NCBI GenBank assembly: GCA_934700335.1
Contig: CAKUXM010000003.1
Location: 62,001-126,000 of the forward strand
Source: an uncultured Candidatus Melainabacteria bacterium
GTDB taxonomy: Bacteria; Cyanobacteriota; Vampirovibrionia; Gastranaerophilales; Gastranaerophilaceae
Reading direction: 5' to 3'
DNA length: 64,000 nt
The translations under genes were made by a program, and so were the position numbers. Below the pieces are notes generated by a model, which saw only the letters and a program-made list of their open reading frames with translations, did not search any database and was not told where the DNA came from. Shown here in pieces: positions 1 through 7,132 of this stretch; positions within the stretch are counted from its first letter, which is position 1, and each line of letters opens with the position of its first letter.

Positions 1-117
1 TATATAGGAATGACTTTATTAGAAAATGGCAATATTTCTGCTACAAATTATTTTGGCGTAAATTACGAAATATCAATCAAAGACGGTTCAATTTTAACAA
101 AAAGAATGGTTAAATAA
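1..117 (+). CDS. C-terminal end of an unidentified protein (partial)
   Basis: An open frame enters from the left edge and ends at TAA 115-117, giving 38 residues that finish with ISIKDGSILTKRMVK. The fragment is polar and Asn/Ser/Gly-containing, with alternating hydrophobic residues that look like beta strands of a secreted or surface domain. It is too short to assign to a family. A strong promoter begins eight bases after its stop, so it is probably not in the same transcript as the next gene. Confidence 0.6.
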   Translation, partial: YIGMTLLENGNISATNYFGVNYEISIKDGSILTKRMVK

Positions 118-124
118 AAAACTG

Positions 125-153
125 TTGACAGAAGGAGAGAAATTTTGTATTAT
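125..153 (+). promoter_or_regulatory. Sigma-70 type promoter of the Cys-rich gene
   Basis: A perfect -35 box TTGACA (125-130) and a -10 box TATTAT (148-153) are separated by 17 bases. It lies 57 bases upstream of the Cys-rich protein start and directly next to the CsoR-type operator at 158-174, so repressor binding would cover the transcription start. Confidence 0.85.
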
Positions 154-157
154 GAAG

Positions 158-174
158 ATACCCTACTGGGGTGT
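158..174 (+). promoter_or_regulatory. Putative CsoR operator
   Basis: The sequence ATACCCTACTGGGGTGT is an imperfect dyad with C-tract and G-tract half sites (TACCC / GGGGTG), the general form of operators bound by CsoR/RcnR (DUF156) repressors. It overlaps the expected transcription start of the promoter at 125-153, and a CsoR homologue is encoded at 888-1163. The assignment rests on motif shape and gene context. Confidence 0.65.
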
Positions 175-209
175 CAGGTGATACTCAAAATTATAGCAAA
201 GGAGAGATT

Positions 210-821
210 ATGAAAAAACTTTTGTCAGCTCTATTTGTATTTGCAGTTATGATGTTTACAATGAATAGCGTTTTTGCTTGCGAAAACTGTAAATGCCAAG
301 ATTCAAAATGCAACTGTAAATGCGAACAATGTCAAAAATCAAAATGCGAAAAATGCAAGTGTAATAAGGATTGCAAATGTGAAAACTGCAAATGCAAAAA
401 ATGCGACTGCAAATGTGGCGAATGTGCAAAATCAAATTGTGAAAAATGTAAATGCGACAAATGTGATTGCAAAAACTGCAAATGTAAAAAATGCGACTGC
501 AAATGTGGCGAATGTGCAAAATCAAATTGTGAAAAATGTAAATGCGACAAATGTGATTGCAAAAACTGCAAATGTAAAAAATGCGACTGCAAATGTGGCG
601 AATGTGCAAAATCAAATTGTGAAAAATGCAAATGCGATAAATGCGATTGCAAAAACTGCAAATGTGAAAAAGCAAAATGTAATTGCGGTTGCGAAAAATG
701 CAAAAAATCTGAATGTAAAAAATGCGACTGCGATAATGGCAAATGCTCTGTAGACAAAAAATGCAACTGCAAAAAAGGTTTTAAACTTTTCAAAAAAACT
801 AAAAAATGTGATTGCAAATAA
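210..821 (+). CDS. Exported metallothionein-like Cys-rich repeat protein
   Basis: The product is 203 residues. A signal peptide (MKK, hydrophobic core, cleavage near NSVFA at residues 19-23) is followed by about 180 residues with 59 cysteines in Cys-X-Cys and Cys-X-X-Cys spacing, separated mostly by Lys, Asp, Glu and Asn, and with no histidine. Three 30-residue repeats are nearly identical. This composition suits thiolate binding of soft metals such as Cu(I), but no known metallothionein family is clearly recognised. The ATG at 210 is preferred because AAAGGAGAG lies just upstream and the signal peptide begins there; an in-frame GTG at 171 lies inside the operator. The adjacent csoR gene and CsoR-like operator suggest induction by copper. 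The export signal would place this sink outside the cytoplasm, unusual for a metallothionein. The function is inferred. Confidence 0.8.
   Translation: MKKLLSALFVFAVMMFTMNSVFACENCKCQDSKCNCKCEQCQKSKCEKCKCNKDCKCENCKCKKCDCKCGECAKSNCEKCKCDKCDCKNCKCKKCDCKCGECAKSNCEKCKCDKCDCKNCKCKKCDCKCGECAKSNCEKCKCDKCDCKNCKCEKAKCNCGCEKCKKSECKKCDCDNGKCSVDKKCNCKKGFKLFKKTKKCDCK
382..651 (+). repeat. Three 90-bp tandem repeats inside the Cys-rich gene
   Basis: Units at 382-471, 472-561 and 562-651 are almost identical; each encodes 30 residues with 11 cysteines. The near identity at the DNA level, including third codon positions, points to recent duplication or gene conversion, and copy number probably varies between strains. 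The period is a multiple of three, so expansions keep the frame. Confidence 0.9.
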
Positions 822-842
822 AAATCTCAACATGAATAAAAG

Positions 843-887
843 TTATAGCACCTAGTACAATCTTGTATTATGTGCTATAATTTTTTT
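843..887 (+). terminator. Hairpin plus T-tract, overlapping the csoR promoter
   Basis: TTATAGCAC (843-851) pairs with GTGCTATAA (872-880), and the inner TACAA (856-860) pairs with TTGTA (863-867) about the same centre, giving a long hairpin with a two-base loop followed by seven T (881-887). It has the form of an intrinsic terminator for the Cys-rich gene, although the stem is AT-rich. The same bases contain an extended -10 element, TGCTATAAT (873-881), placed to start transcription at about the csoR ATG. The element may therefore end one transcript and begin the next, or the dyad may be an operator. Confidence 0.65.
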
Positions 888-1163
888 ATGCACGATAAAG
901 AAGAAGAAAAAAAAGTTATAAGATTATTAAAAACTGCAAAAGGTCAAATTGATGGTCTTTTAAAAATGATTGATGAAGATAGATATTGTGTTGATATTAG
1001 TACTCAAATTATCGCTACAACATCTATTCTTAAAAAAGTTAACCTTGAAATACTTTCTGGGCACATGAACCATTGTGTAAAAGACGCTTTTGAAAACAAT
1101 TGCTCAGACAAACAAGAAAAACTTGATGAAGTAGTTACAATTTTAAATAAATTATTGCGTTAG
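888..1163 (+). CDS. csoR: CsoR-family copper-sensing repressor
   Basis: A 91-residue all-helical DUF156 repressor. Cys34 (in RYC), His59 and Cys63 (GHMNHC) reproduce the Cys-His-Cys Cu(I) site of CsoR (Cys36, His61, Cys65 in the Mycobacterium protein), and Tyr33 matches its second-shell tyrosine. Copper binding is known to release these repressors from C/G-tract operators, such as the one at 158-174. The start at 888 is chosen over an in-frame ATG at 870 because 870 lies upstream of the -10 box TGCTATAAT (873-881); the ATG at 888 follows it by six bases, implying a leaderless mRNA. The last codons and the stop lie inside the 111-bp repeat, so the natural C-terminus may have been altered. It probably controls the upstream Cys-rich gene. 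Confidence 0.88.
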   Translation: MHDKEEEKKVIRLLKTAKGQIDGLLKMIDEDRYCVDISTQIIATTSILKKVNLEILSGHMNHCVKDAFENNCSDKQEKLDEVVTILNKLLR

Positions 1164-1399
1164 CCGTTGAGAAGTGTCGGTTTCGGCTTTGCGACGGCAA
1201 AGACGAGCAGGACACGGAACATAATATCAGCGACGTTTCAAATCTTTGATTTGCCAGGAGCAAAATTGCGTTAGCCGTTGAGAAGTGTCGGTGTCGGCTT
1301 TGCGACGGCAAAGACGAGCAGGACACGGAACATAATATCAGCGACGTTTCAAATCTTTGATTTGCCAGGAGCAAAATTGCGTTAGTCGATGAGAAGTGT
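1155..1399 (+). repeat. 111-bp tandem repeat, two copies plus a partial third
   Basis: Units at 1155-1265 and 1266-1376 differ at only about one position, and a diverging third copy begins at 1377 and fades near 1399. The repeat is clearly richer in G and C than the surroundings. It begins within the last codons of csoR and supplies its TAG stop. An open frame on the opposite strand (1135-1374) exists only because the period is divisible by three. No coding potential is believed. It looks like an intergenic repeat element that has duplicated. Confidence 0.85.
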
Positions 1400-1439
1400 T
1401 TTAGATTTTAAATAACTTTACAAGTTATCTTTCTTTGTA

Positions 1440-1476
1440 TTGAAAATTTTTTGTTTATGCTACTATTTTATAGTAG
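1440..1476 (+). promoter_or_regulatory. Probable rpsF promoter and leader hairpin
   Basis: A -35-like TTGAAA (1440-1445) precedes an extended -10, TGCTACTAT (1458-1466), with a short 15-base spacer. CTACTAT (1460-1466) and ATAGTAG (1470-1476) form a perfect hairpin just before the ribosome binding site AAAGGAG. The hairpin could take part in ribosomal-protein feedback, but the known S6:S18 leader motif with its CCG bulge is not visible. Confidence 0.5.
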
Positions 1477-1492
1477 GTAAAAGGAGAAAATT

Positions 1493-1795
1493 ATGAAACA
1501 ATACGAATTATTAACAATCTTCAGACCGAATTTAGATACAGATGAAATCGAAAAATTAATTGAAAAATTCGACGAATCTCTATCAGCTCTTGATGTTAAA
1601 GTGGTTTCAAGAGATAAAATCGGCAGAAAAAAATTGGCTTATGACATCAAAAACTTCAGAGATGGTTACTTTGTAAACCAAGTCGTAACTATCCCTGCTA
1701 AAAACATTTCTGAATTGAAAACTCAAATGAAACATAACGAAAACATTTTGAGAACTATGTTCATGGAATGTGCAAAAGAAACAGTTAACGCATAA
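1493..1795 (+). CDS. rpsF: 30S ribosomal protein S6
   Basis: 100 residues, the normal length for S6, starting MKQYELLTIFRPNLD and containing the conserved RKKLAYDIKNFRDGYF segment. It binds S18 and 16S rRNA in the platform of the small subunit. It is the first gene of the classical rpsF-ssb-rpsR operon, with an AAAGGAG ribosome binding site nine bases before the ATG and 11 bases before ssb. Confidence 0.97.
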   Translation: MKQYELLTIFRPNLDTDEIEKLIEKFDESLSALDVKVVSRDKIGRKKLAYDIKNFRDGYFVNQVVTIPAKNISELKTQMKHNENILRTMFMECAKETVNA

Positions 1796-1806
1796 GGAAA
1801 TTTAAA

Positions 1807-2208
1807 ATGACATTAGCAAAAGCAGTTGTAACAGGTTATGTTTACAGAAATCCAGAAAAAAGATTTACTCAAAATAATGTTTCAGTTTCGGCCTTTGTTT
1901 TAAACATCGGCGAAAAAGACGAAATGCTTATCAGAGTTATCTCCAAAAGAACAGCACTTAACGATTTAATTGAAGAAATTTCTAAAGGTGATAAAGTGCT
2001 TGTTGAAGGTAGATTGCAAATTGCTAATGTTAAATCAGATGACGGTTCAGAAAGACGTATTTACGAAATTGATGCAAATGCTATTGAAAAAATGTCAGCT
2101 GATGCAGTAAGTTCTTCTAAAGCAACTAGCAATAATGATGAAATCGTTAAGTTTGCAGAAGAAGAATTCGTTGATGAATTGATTTCAGAAGATGAAATTC
2201 CATTTTAA
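1807..2208 (+). CDS. ssb: Single-stranded DNA-binding protein
   Basis: 133 residues with an N-terminal OB fold (VVTGYVYRNPEKRFTQ, later VEGRLQ), a short acidic linker and the C-terminal tip DEIPF, which in SSB proteins docks repair and replication partners. It lies between rpsF and rpsR, the usual bacterial arrangement. The central aromatic ssDNA-binding pattern is weaker than in E. coli SSB and the linker is short, as in several AT-rich lineages. The start follows an AAGGAAA sequence. Confidence 0.93.
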   Translation: MTLAKAVVTGYVYRNPEKRFTQNNVSVSAFVLNIGEKDEMLIRVISKRTALNDLIEEISKGDKVLVEGRLQIANVKSDDGSERRIYEIDANAIEKMSADAVSSSKATSNNDEIVKFAEEEFVDELISEDEIPF

Positions 2209-2249
2209 TAGTTATTATTAAACAATTACAAACGAAAGGAAAAATAAAA

Positions 2250-2480
2250 ATGGCAAAACAAGATATGGACAAAAAAAAGAAAAAATGTTGCAGTTTTTGT
2301 GCAGATAAAGTTGATTACATCGATTACAAAGATGCAGCAAAATTAAAAAGATATTTAACAGAAGCTGGTAAAATCATTCCTAGAAGAGTTACAGGTAACT
2401 GTGCTGAACATCAAAGAATGGTTGCTAAAGCTATTAAAAGAGCTAGAGAAGCAGCTATTATCAGCTACGTATTTGATTAA
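2250..2480 (+). CDS. rpsR: 30S ribosomal protein S18
   Basis: 76 residues, the normal length. The Lys-rich N-terminus leads into CCSFCADKVDYIDYKD, then KIIPRRVTGNCAEHQR and the C-terminal helix with AIKRAREAA. The CxxC and the later Cys/His suggest the zinc-binding form of S18. It pairs with S6 in the ribosome and ends the rpsF-ssb-rpsR operon. The ribosome binding site is GAAAGGAAA. A weak hairpin (TATTG/CAATA) followed by T-rich sequence lies after the stop. Confidence 0.97.
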   Translation: MAKQDMDKKKKKCCSFCADKVDYIDYKDAAKLKRYLTEAGKIIPRRVTGNCAEHQRMVAKAIKRAREAAIISYVFD

Positions 2481-2535
2481 TTCGTATTGAAACAATACAA
2501 TTTTATTGTAGGTATTTAAAACAAAAAGGTATATT

Positions 2536-3534
2536 ATGAGTAAACAACGAATCGCAGTAATTGGATGTGGTATGTGGGGTAGAAATATCGTTAGAAATTT
2601 CTACAACTTGGGTGTGCTTGACACTGTTTGTGATATGGACGAAGAACATTTAAAAATGGTTACTGACCAATACGATGGTGTTAAAGTTACTAAAGACTAC
2701 AAAGAAGTTCTTAACAACCCTGAAATTACTAGCGTTATCGTTGTTACTCCTAGTCATACCCACTTTAAATTGGTAAAAGAATTTCTTGATGCTGGTAAAA
2801 ATGTTTACGTTGAAAAACCTATTTCAACTGTGGCTCAAGAAGCTAGAGATTTAACTGACCTTGCTAACAAAAAAGGTCTTGTATTAATGGTTGGTCATTT
2901 ATTGTTGTATCACCCAGCAGTTAACAGATTGAAAATGTTAATTGATGAAGGTGAATTGGGCGAAATCGTTTACGCTCAAAGCGACAGATTAAATGTTAAC
3001 TATTTCAAAAATGACAGAAGTGTTATGTGGGATTTAGCTCCACACGATGTTTCTCTTGTTAGTTACGTAACTTCTAAAAACCCAGTTAGAGTTATCTCTG
3101 CAGTTGGTTGCAGTAGTGAACGTAACGAAATCATGGATATCACTCATATCACTCTTGAATTTGAAGGCGGTATGATTGGTCAAATTTCTGATAGCTGGAT
3201 TACTCCTAAAAAGCATGTTACTCTTTTAGTTCGTGGTACTAAGAAAACTGCTATTTTAGATGATACAGTTATGGAAAATAAATTACAAATTTTTGATAAC
3301 TATGCTAACAACTCTGTTGATATTAAATTAGATTATTTGGAAATTGAACCTCTTAAACTTGAATGTCAACACTTTGTCTCTTGTTGCGAAAATGGTGGTA
3401 AAGCTCGTACAGACGGTGAAAATGGTTACTGCGTAGTTAAAATTTTAGAAGAAGCTGAAAAAGTTATGATTGGCGAAAAAATGGTTGAACTTTTAGACAA
3501 TCACAACTTCGCTCTTTCTAGATTAAAGCAATAA
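2536..3534 (+). CDS. Gfo/Idh/MocA-family NAD(P)-dependent sugar oxidoreductase
   Basis: 332 residues. An N-terminal Rossmann fold carries the dinucleotide-binding GCGMWG (10-15), and the family EKP motif is at 93-95 (YVEKPIST). The C-terminal half is the usual substrate-binding alpha/beta domain, with the HDVS segment holding the expected catalytic-region histidine. Such enzymes oxidise or reduce sugar rings, for example UDP-N-acetyl sugars or inositol. The overall form resembles WlbA/GnnA-type nucleotide-sugar dehydrogenases, but the substrate cannot be set from sequence alone. It follows the rpsR operon by 55 bases with its own ribosome binding site (AAAAAGG). Confidence 0.85.
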   Translation: MSKQRIAVIGCGMWGRNIVRNFYNLGVLDTVCDMDEEHLKMVTDQYDGVKVTKDYKEVLNNPEITSVIVVTPSHTHFKLVKEFLDAGKNVYVEKPISTVAQEARDLTDLANKKGLVLMVGHLLLYHPAVNRLKMLIDEGELGEIVYAQSDRLNVNYFKNDRSVMWDLAPHDVSLVSYVTSKNPVRVISAVGCSSERNEIMDITHITLEFEGGMIGQISDSWITPKKHVTLLVRGTKKTAILDDTVMENKLQIFDNYANNSVDIKLDYLEIEPLKLECQHFVSCCENGGKARTDGENGYCVVKILEEAEKVMIGEKMVELLDNHNFALSRLKQ

Positions 3535-3586
3535 TTAATGTATAAATGTTTTTATATATTATGAGTTTGCCTTTTGGGGGGTATGA

Positions 3587-4315
3587 ATGGGTAATATTTT
3601 AAATAATTCTATAAATTGGTTAAAGAAATCATCTGCTAATATTGTAAGTATTGGTAGAATATTTTTTGTGTTCATTGCAGTATATTTAATTGTTACTTAC
3701 GACACAACTCAAAGCTTTCTCGTTACTAAACAAATGGTAAAAGATGCAGGCGTTGCTTATTATTGGGCTTTTATTTGTACAATTTTAGCTTTCGCATTAG
3801 ATGGTTTAGACGGTTATCTTGCACGTAAATTTAATGCCTCTTCAAAATTAGGCGCAACTCTTGATATTATGGGTGATAGAATTGCTGAATATTCATATTG
3901 GATTTTATTTGCAGTTATGGGTTGGATTTCAATTATATTCCCTTTAATTGCAATTATCAGAGGGGTTGTTGTTGATGGTATAAGAAGTGTTGCCGCAAGT
4001 TACGGTTACACTGCTTTTGGTTCTAAATCTATGCAAGATGACCCAATCGCTAAATTTATTTGTTGCTCTAAATTTATGAGAATTTGGTATGCAGTAGCTA
4101 AAGTTGGTGCATTTATGTTAATCATTTTATATAATGTACCTTCTATGGATCACGATATTTCTGTATTCTGGCAAGTATTTGCTTACATCTTTACAGAAAT
4201 GGCAATTCTACTTTGCGTTCTTAGAGGTTTACCAGTAGTTTTTGAATCTAAGAAATTTTTCAAAGATGCTGCTGAAGAAACTTCTGATAAAGTTGAAGAA
4301 AGTGTTAATCAATAA
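3587..4315 (+). CDS. pgsA: CDP-alcohol phosphatidyltransferase, probably PgsA
   Basis: 242 residues with several membrane helices. The complete family signature is present: D72, D75-G76, A79-R80, G89, D93 and D97, in the pattern DxxDG-xx-AR-x8-G-xxx-D-xxx-D. The aspartates bind metal and catalyse transfer from CDP-diacylglycerol to an alcohol. PgsA (glycerol-3-phosphate to phosphatidylglycerol phosphate) is the commonest member, but PS or PI synthase cannot be excluded. The C-terminal tail is charged. The ribosome binding site is unusually G-rich (GGGGGG, 3575-3580). trmL starts three bases after its stop. Confidence 0.82.
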   Translation: MGNILNNSINWLKKSSANIVSIGRIFFVFIAVYLIVTYDTTQSFLVTKQMVKDAGVAYYWAFICTILAFALDGLDGYLARKFNASSKLGATLDIMGDRIAEYSYWILFAVMGWISIIFPLIAIIRGVVVDGIRSVAASYGYTAFGSKSMQDDPIAKFICCSKFMRIWYAVAKVGAFMLIILYNVPSMDHDISVFWQVFAYIFTEMAILLCVLRGLPVVFESKKFFKDAAEETSDKVEESVNQ

Positions 4316-4318
4316 ATT

Positions 4319-4795
4319 ATGACTACTGATAAAGGTATAAAATCTTTTAATATTGTCCTTGTAGAACCAGAAATTCCACAAAATACAGGTAATATTATTA
4401 GATTGTGTGCTTGCGCTAAAGCTAATTTATACCTAGTTGGACCTATCGGTTTTTCATTGACGAGTAAATACTTAAAACGTTCAGGTCTTGATTATCACGA
4501 TTTTGTTGATGTTCATAGAGTTGTTTCTCTAGAAGAATTGTGGGCTAAAAATCCTAACTCTAATTTCTTCTACTTTACAACAAAGACTAATAAAGAACAT
4601 TATACAGCACCTTATAAAGAAGGTGATTTCTTAGTTTTTGGTCCAGAAACAAGAGGTCTAGACGAAAAACTTTTAGAAGAGAAACATGAAAATTGTTATA
4701 CAATTCCTATGATTGAAAACAGAAGAAGTTTAAATTTATCAAATTCTGTTGCAATTGTTTTGTATGAAGCTATAAGACATACTTATGGAGCTTAA
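4319..4795 (+). CDS. trmL: tRNA (cytidine(34)-2'-O)-methyltransferase
   Basis: 158 residues, a typical minimal SPOUT methyltransferase. The order NIVLVEPEIPQNTGNIIRLC, VFGPETRGL and the knot segment NRRSLNLSNSVAIVLYEA matches TrmL, which methylates the wobble base of tRNA-Leu. Cofactor-binding loops of the trefoil knot are intact. It starts three bases after pgsA without a clear ribosome binding site, suggesting translational coupling, and is followed by nnrD after six bases. Confidence 0.92.
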   Translation: MTTDKGIKSFNIVLVEPEIPQNTGNIIRLCACAKANLYLVGPIGFSLTSKYLKRSGLDYHDFVDVHRVVSLEELWAKNPNSNFFYFTTKTNKEHYTAPYKEGDFLVFGPETRGLDEKLLEEKHENCYTIPMIENRRSLNLSNSVAIVLYEAIRHTYGA

Positions 4796-4801
4796 TTCAA
4801 A

Positions 4802-5626
4802 TTGAATTTACACTTGCCAATAAGAGAAGAAAAATCGCATAAAGGAACTTTTGGCAAAGTTCTAAACATTGCAGGTAGCGGAAATTATTCTGGTGCTGCA
4901 TATTTGTCTAGCATGTCGGCGTTAAAAGTCGGCTGCGGATATGTTACACTAGCAAGCATTCCTTCTGTATTGTTAAGAGTTGCATCAATGACTCCTGATA
5001 TTGTTTGTGTTCCTGTTGGTGAAATTAAGTCTCAGCTTTCTAAATTTGATGTATTTTCTTTAGGTTCAGGACTTTCTCAAGAACCAGGGGCGATTTTAAT
5101 GTTTAAGGCTATTCTTTCTGATTTAAAGGACACTGATAAACCAGTTATTATTGATGCTGACGGGTTGAATATTATTTCAAAATTCCCGAAAATAAAATTA
5201 CCTAAAAATGTTATTTTTACTCCTCATGTAGCTGAAGCGGCACGTCTTTCTGGGCAAAAAGTCGAGGATATTTTGAGAAACCCAAGATTTACCGCAAAAA
5301 AAATTACAGAAAAATATGGTTGTACAACTGTTCTAAAATCTCATAAAACGGTTGTTTGCTCTAAAGATGAAAAAATTTATACGAATAACACTGGTAATTC
5401 TGCGTTATCAAAAGCTGGTACTGGTGATGTTTTATGCGGAATGATAGCAGGATTTTCAGCACAAAAAATGGAACCATTTGAGGCTGCAAGCTTGGCTGTT
5501 TATTTACACGGAAGAGCTGGTGAAATTGCAAGCGAAGAATTAACAGAATACTCTGTACTTGCCTCTGACTTGTTAAAATATATTCCAATGGCTATAAAAG
5601 AAATGTTAGTAAGTAATCTTTCCTAG
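4802..5626 (+). CDS. nnrD: ADP/ATP-dependent (S)-NAD(P)H-hydrate dehydratase
   Basis: 274 residues of the ribokinase-like YjeF C-terminal domain. Visible markers are NIAGSGNYSGAAYLS near the start, VIDADGLN, FTPHVAEAARL and the nucleotide-site KAGTGDVLCGM near residue 205. It repairs hydrated NAD(P)H. The N-terminal epimerase domain found in many bifunctional homologues is absent. The start is TTG with GGAG upstream. The 3' end overlaps the oppositely oriented anmK by 21 bases. Confidence 0.9.
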   Translation: MNLHLPIREEKSHKGTFGKVLNIAGSGNYSGAAYLSSMSALKVGCGYVTLASIPSVLLRVASMTPDIVCVPVGEIKSQLSKFDVFSLGSGLSQEPGAILMFKAILSDLKDTDKPVIIDADGLNIISKFPKIKLPKNVIFTPHVAEAARLSGQKVEDILRNPRFTAKKITEKYGCTTVLKSHKTVVCSKDEKIYTNNTGNSALSKAGTGDVLCGMIAGFSAQKMEPFEAASLAVYLHGRAGEIASEELTEYSVLASDLLKYIPMAIKEMLVSNLS

Positions 5627-6706
5627 AACAGTTCTACGTTTTGCTCCTGTACAAGAAGGTAAATTATTTGGTATGTTGTAATATGTGCAATAACCAAGCA
5701 ATGCAAACGCCATAACTTCTTTAAAGTTATTAGAAATGCCATAATCTTCGTGAGTTTTTAATTCAACGTGTTTTGGAAGATATCTTCTTAGCATGTTTAC
5801 AAGTGTCGGATTATAAGCACCTCCTCCGCCTAGAATAACCTCGTCTATACTTGAATGAGTATAAACGAATCTCTCGTATGAAACAGCGATTGATTTGGCT
5901 GTGAGTGCTGTTAGAGTCGCAATAATATCTTCTGGTTTTTCCGGCGCAATTCTTAGCGCATTTTCAATGTATTGAGCTGAAAAATATTCTCTACCAGTTG
6001 TTTTTGGAGGTTCAATTAAATAATATTCATCTTCTAATAATAGATTTAACCAGTTATCAGAAATATTTCCTTCAAGAGCAATTCTACCGTCTTTGTCGTA
6101 CTCTTTATTAAAGAATTTACGCATACAGTAATCGATGAGCATGTTTCCAGCACCATTATCAAAACCGTAGGTGTCATAATCGTTTAAGATAACTGTAGAA
6201 TTTGAAATTCCTCCAATATTTTGGACGATAATATTTTTCTTTAAAGGTTTGAACCATTTTTCATCAGCAAAACAAACTAATGGCGCACCTTCACCACCTA
6301 CTGCAATATCTTTTTCTCTAAAATTTGAGATAGTCATACAATCAGTTCTTGCAGAGATAATTGAGGATTCACCGATTTGAAGAGTGCTATTTGCAGGAAC
6401 ATGGTAAATTGTTTGACCGTGTGATGCGATAAAATCAGGTTTACTGTGTTTTTTTATTAATTTATTTGCTCCTGCTGCAAAACATTCGCCAATTACAAAA
6501 TTCATTCTGCATAAATCTTGTATCGTTGCATCAGGTTTGTATAATTTGAAGATTTGTTCTTTTACATTTTCCGGGTAAGGATAGTTTATTCCGTCAATAA
6601 GTTCTACTCTTAAATCTGGTGTAACTTTGCAATATCCAACATCAATAGAATCTGTTGATGTTCCACTCATTAATGATATAACATATTTTGTTTCTTTTTC
6701 GTCCAT
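5606..6706 (-). CDS. anmK: Anhydro-N-acetylmuramic acid kinase
   Basis: 366 residues, the usual length. The phosphate loop MSGTSTDSIDVG (13-24), QNIGGISN and the GGGGAYNP segment identify AnmK, which phosphorylates and opens anhydroMurNAc released from the cell wall so that it can be recycled. There is no ribosome binding site: the ATG lies six bases after TATAAT (6718-6713), which implies a leaderless transcript. Just upstream sits an intrinsic terminator, so transcription from further upstream should be blocked. Confidence 0.95.
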   Translation of the reverse strand: MDEKETKYVISLMSGTSTDSIDVGYCKVTPDLRVELIDGINYPYPENVKEQIFKLYKPDATIQDLCRMNFVIGECFAAGANKLIKKHSKPDFIASHGQTIYHVPANSTLQIGESSIISARTDCMTISNFREKDIAVGGEGAPLVCFADEKWFKPLKKNIIVQNIGGISNSTVILNDYDTYGFDNGAGNMLIDYCMRKFFNKEYDKDGRIALEGNISDNWLNLLLEDEYYLIEPPKTTGREYFSAQYIENALRIAPEKPEDIIATLTALTAKSIAVSYERFVYTHSSIDEVILGGGGAYNPTLVNMLRRYLPKHVELKTHEDYGISNNFKEVMAFALLGYCTYYNIPNNLPSCTGAKRRTVLGKITY

Positions 6707-6712
6707 AAAAAA

Positions 6713-6718
6713 ATTATA
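6713..6718 (-). promoter_or_regulatory. -10 box of a leaderless anmK promoter
   Basis: On the minus strand TATAAT is followed by six T and then the anmK ATG, the same arrangement as at csoR (TATAATTTTTTTATG). The box sits at the end of the T-tract of the terminator at 6719-6743. No convincing -35 box is seen, since the hairpin occupies that region. Confidence 0.6.
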
Positions 6719-6743
6719 AAAAAAAACCTGCCTTTCGGCAAGT
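6719..6743 (-). terminator. Intrinsic terminator with GAAA tetraloop
   Basis: On the minus strand ACTTGCC-GAAA-GGCAGGT folds into a GC-rich hairpin capped by a GAAA tetraloop and is followed by a run of eight or more T. The nearest minus-strand gene upstream ends almost 390 bases earlier, so it may terminate a separate RNA encoded in 6745-7132. Confidence 0.85.
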
Positions 6744-6744
6744 T

Positions 6745-7132
6745 TATGAGAAAACTATCCCTTTGTCCTCTCATGATTAAATTTTGTTTTTTATATTTCA
6801 ACTATTTCTTATCTTTTATTCTGTAAAATCTTTTTCATATTGGGCTGAACCCTTTTGCCATCACTCCTTCGGCTGTGTAATACTCTAATCTTTTTCTTCT
6901 TCTAATACTCCGTCCGTTTCATCTGACATGTACATGCTAGTACTATATTCCATGACTTACAAGTAAAATAATTTGTATAAATTTTTACAATAGACCATGC
7001 CCCCCAGTATCACTAAGACATGTTGGTTTTACAAAATTTAATGACGAAAATTTAATGAACTTAGATTAAATTTTTGCAATTTTTTTGTTGACAATTCAAT
7101 GTTCAAGTGCATTAAGCATGCTCTTTTTCATG
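6745..7132 (-). ncRNA. Possible structured RNA or leader before the terminator
   Basis: This 388-base stretch has no credible reading frame. On the minus strand it holds a conserved-looking, GC-richer segment near 6845-6900 (CCGAAGGAGTGATGGC followed by AAAAGGGTTCAGCCC) and an ATGAGA/TCTCAT hairpin at about 6747-6775, then the terminator at 6719-6743. No standard riboswitch core, tmRNA, SRP or 6S signature could be matched. It may be a small RNA or the long 3' region of the upstream gene. Confidence 0.35.

Noticed and set aside
256..817. Long open frames on both strands over the Cys-rich gene
   Set aside because: They arise from the repetitive TGC/AAA codon pattern of the real gene; none has a ribosome binding site and all are low complexity.
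1135..1374. 79-residue minus-strand frame across the 111-bp repeats
   Set aside because: It is open only because the repeat period is a multiple of three; it has no ribosome binding site and its product is a tandem copy of meaningless sequence.
6840..6910. Glycine riboswitch-like words (CCGAAGGAG, GGCAAAAGG) on the minus strand
   Set aside because: The order and the remaining conserved core do not match the glycine aptamer, and the next gene is anmK, not glycine metabolism.
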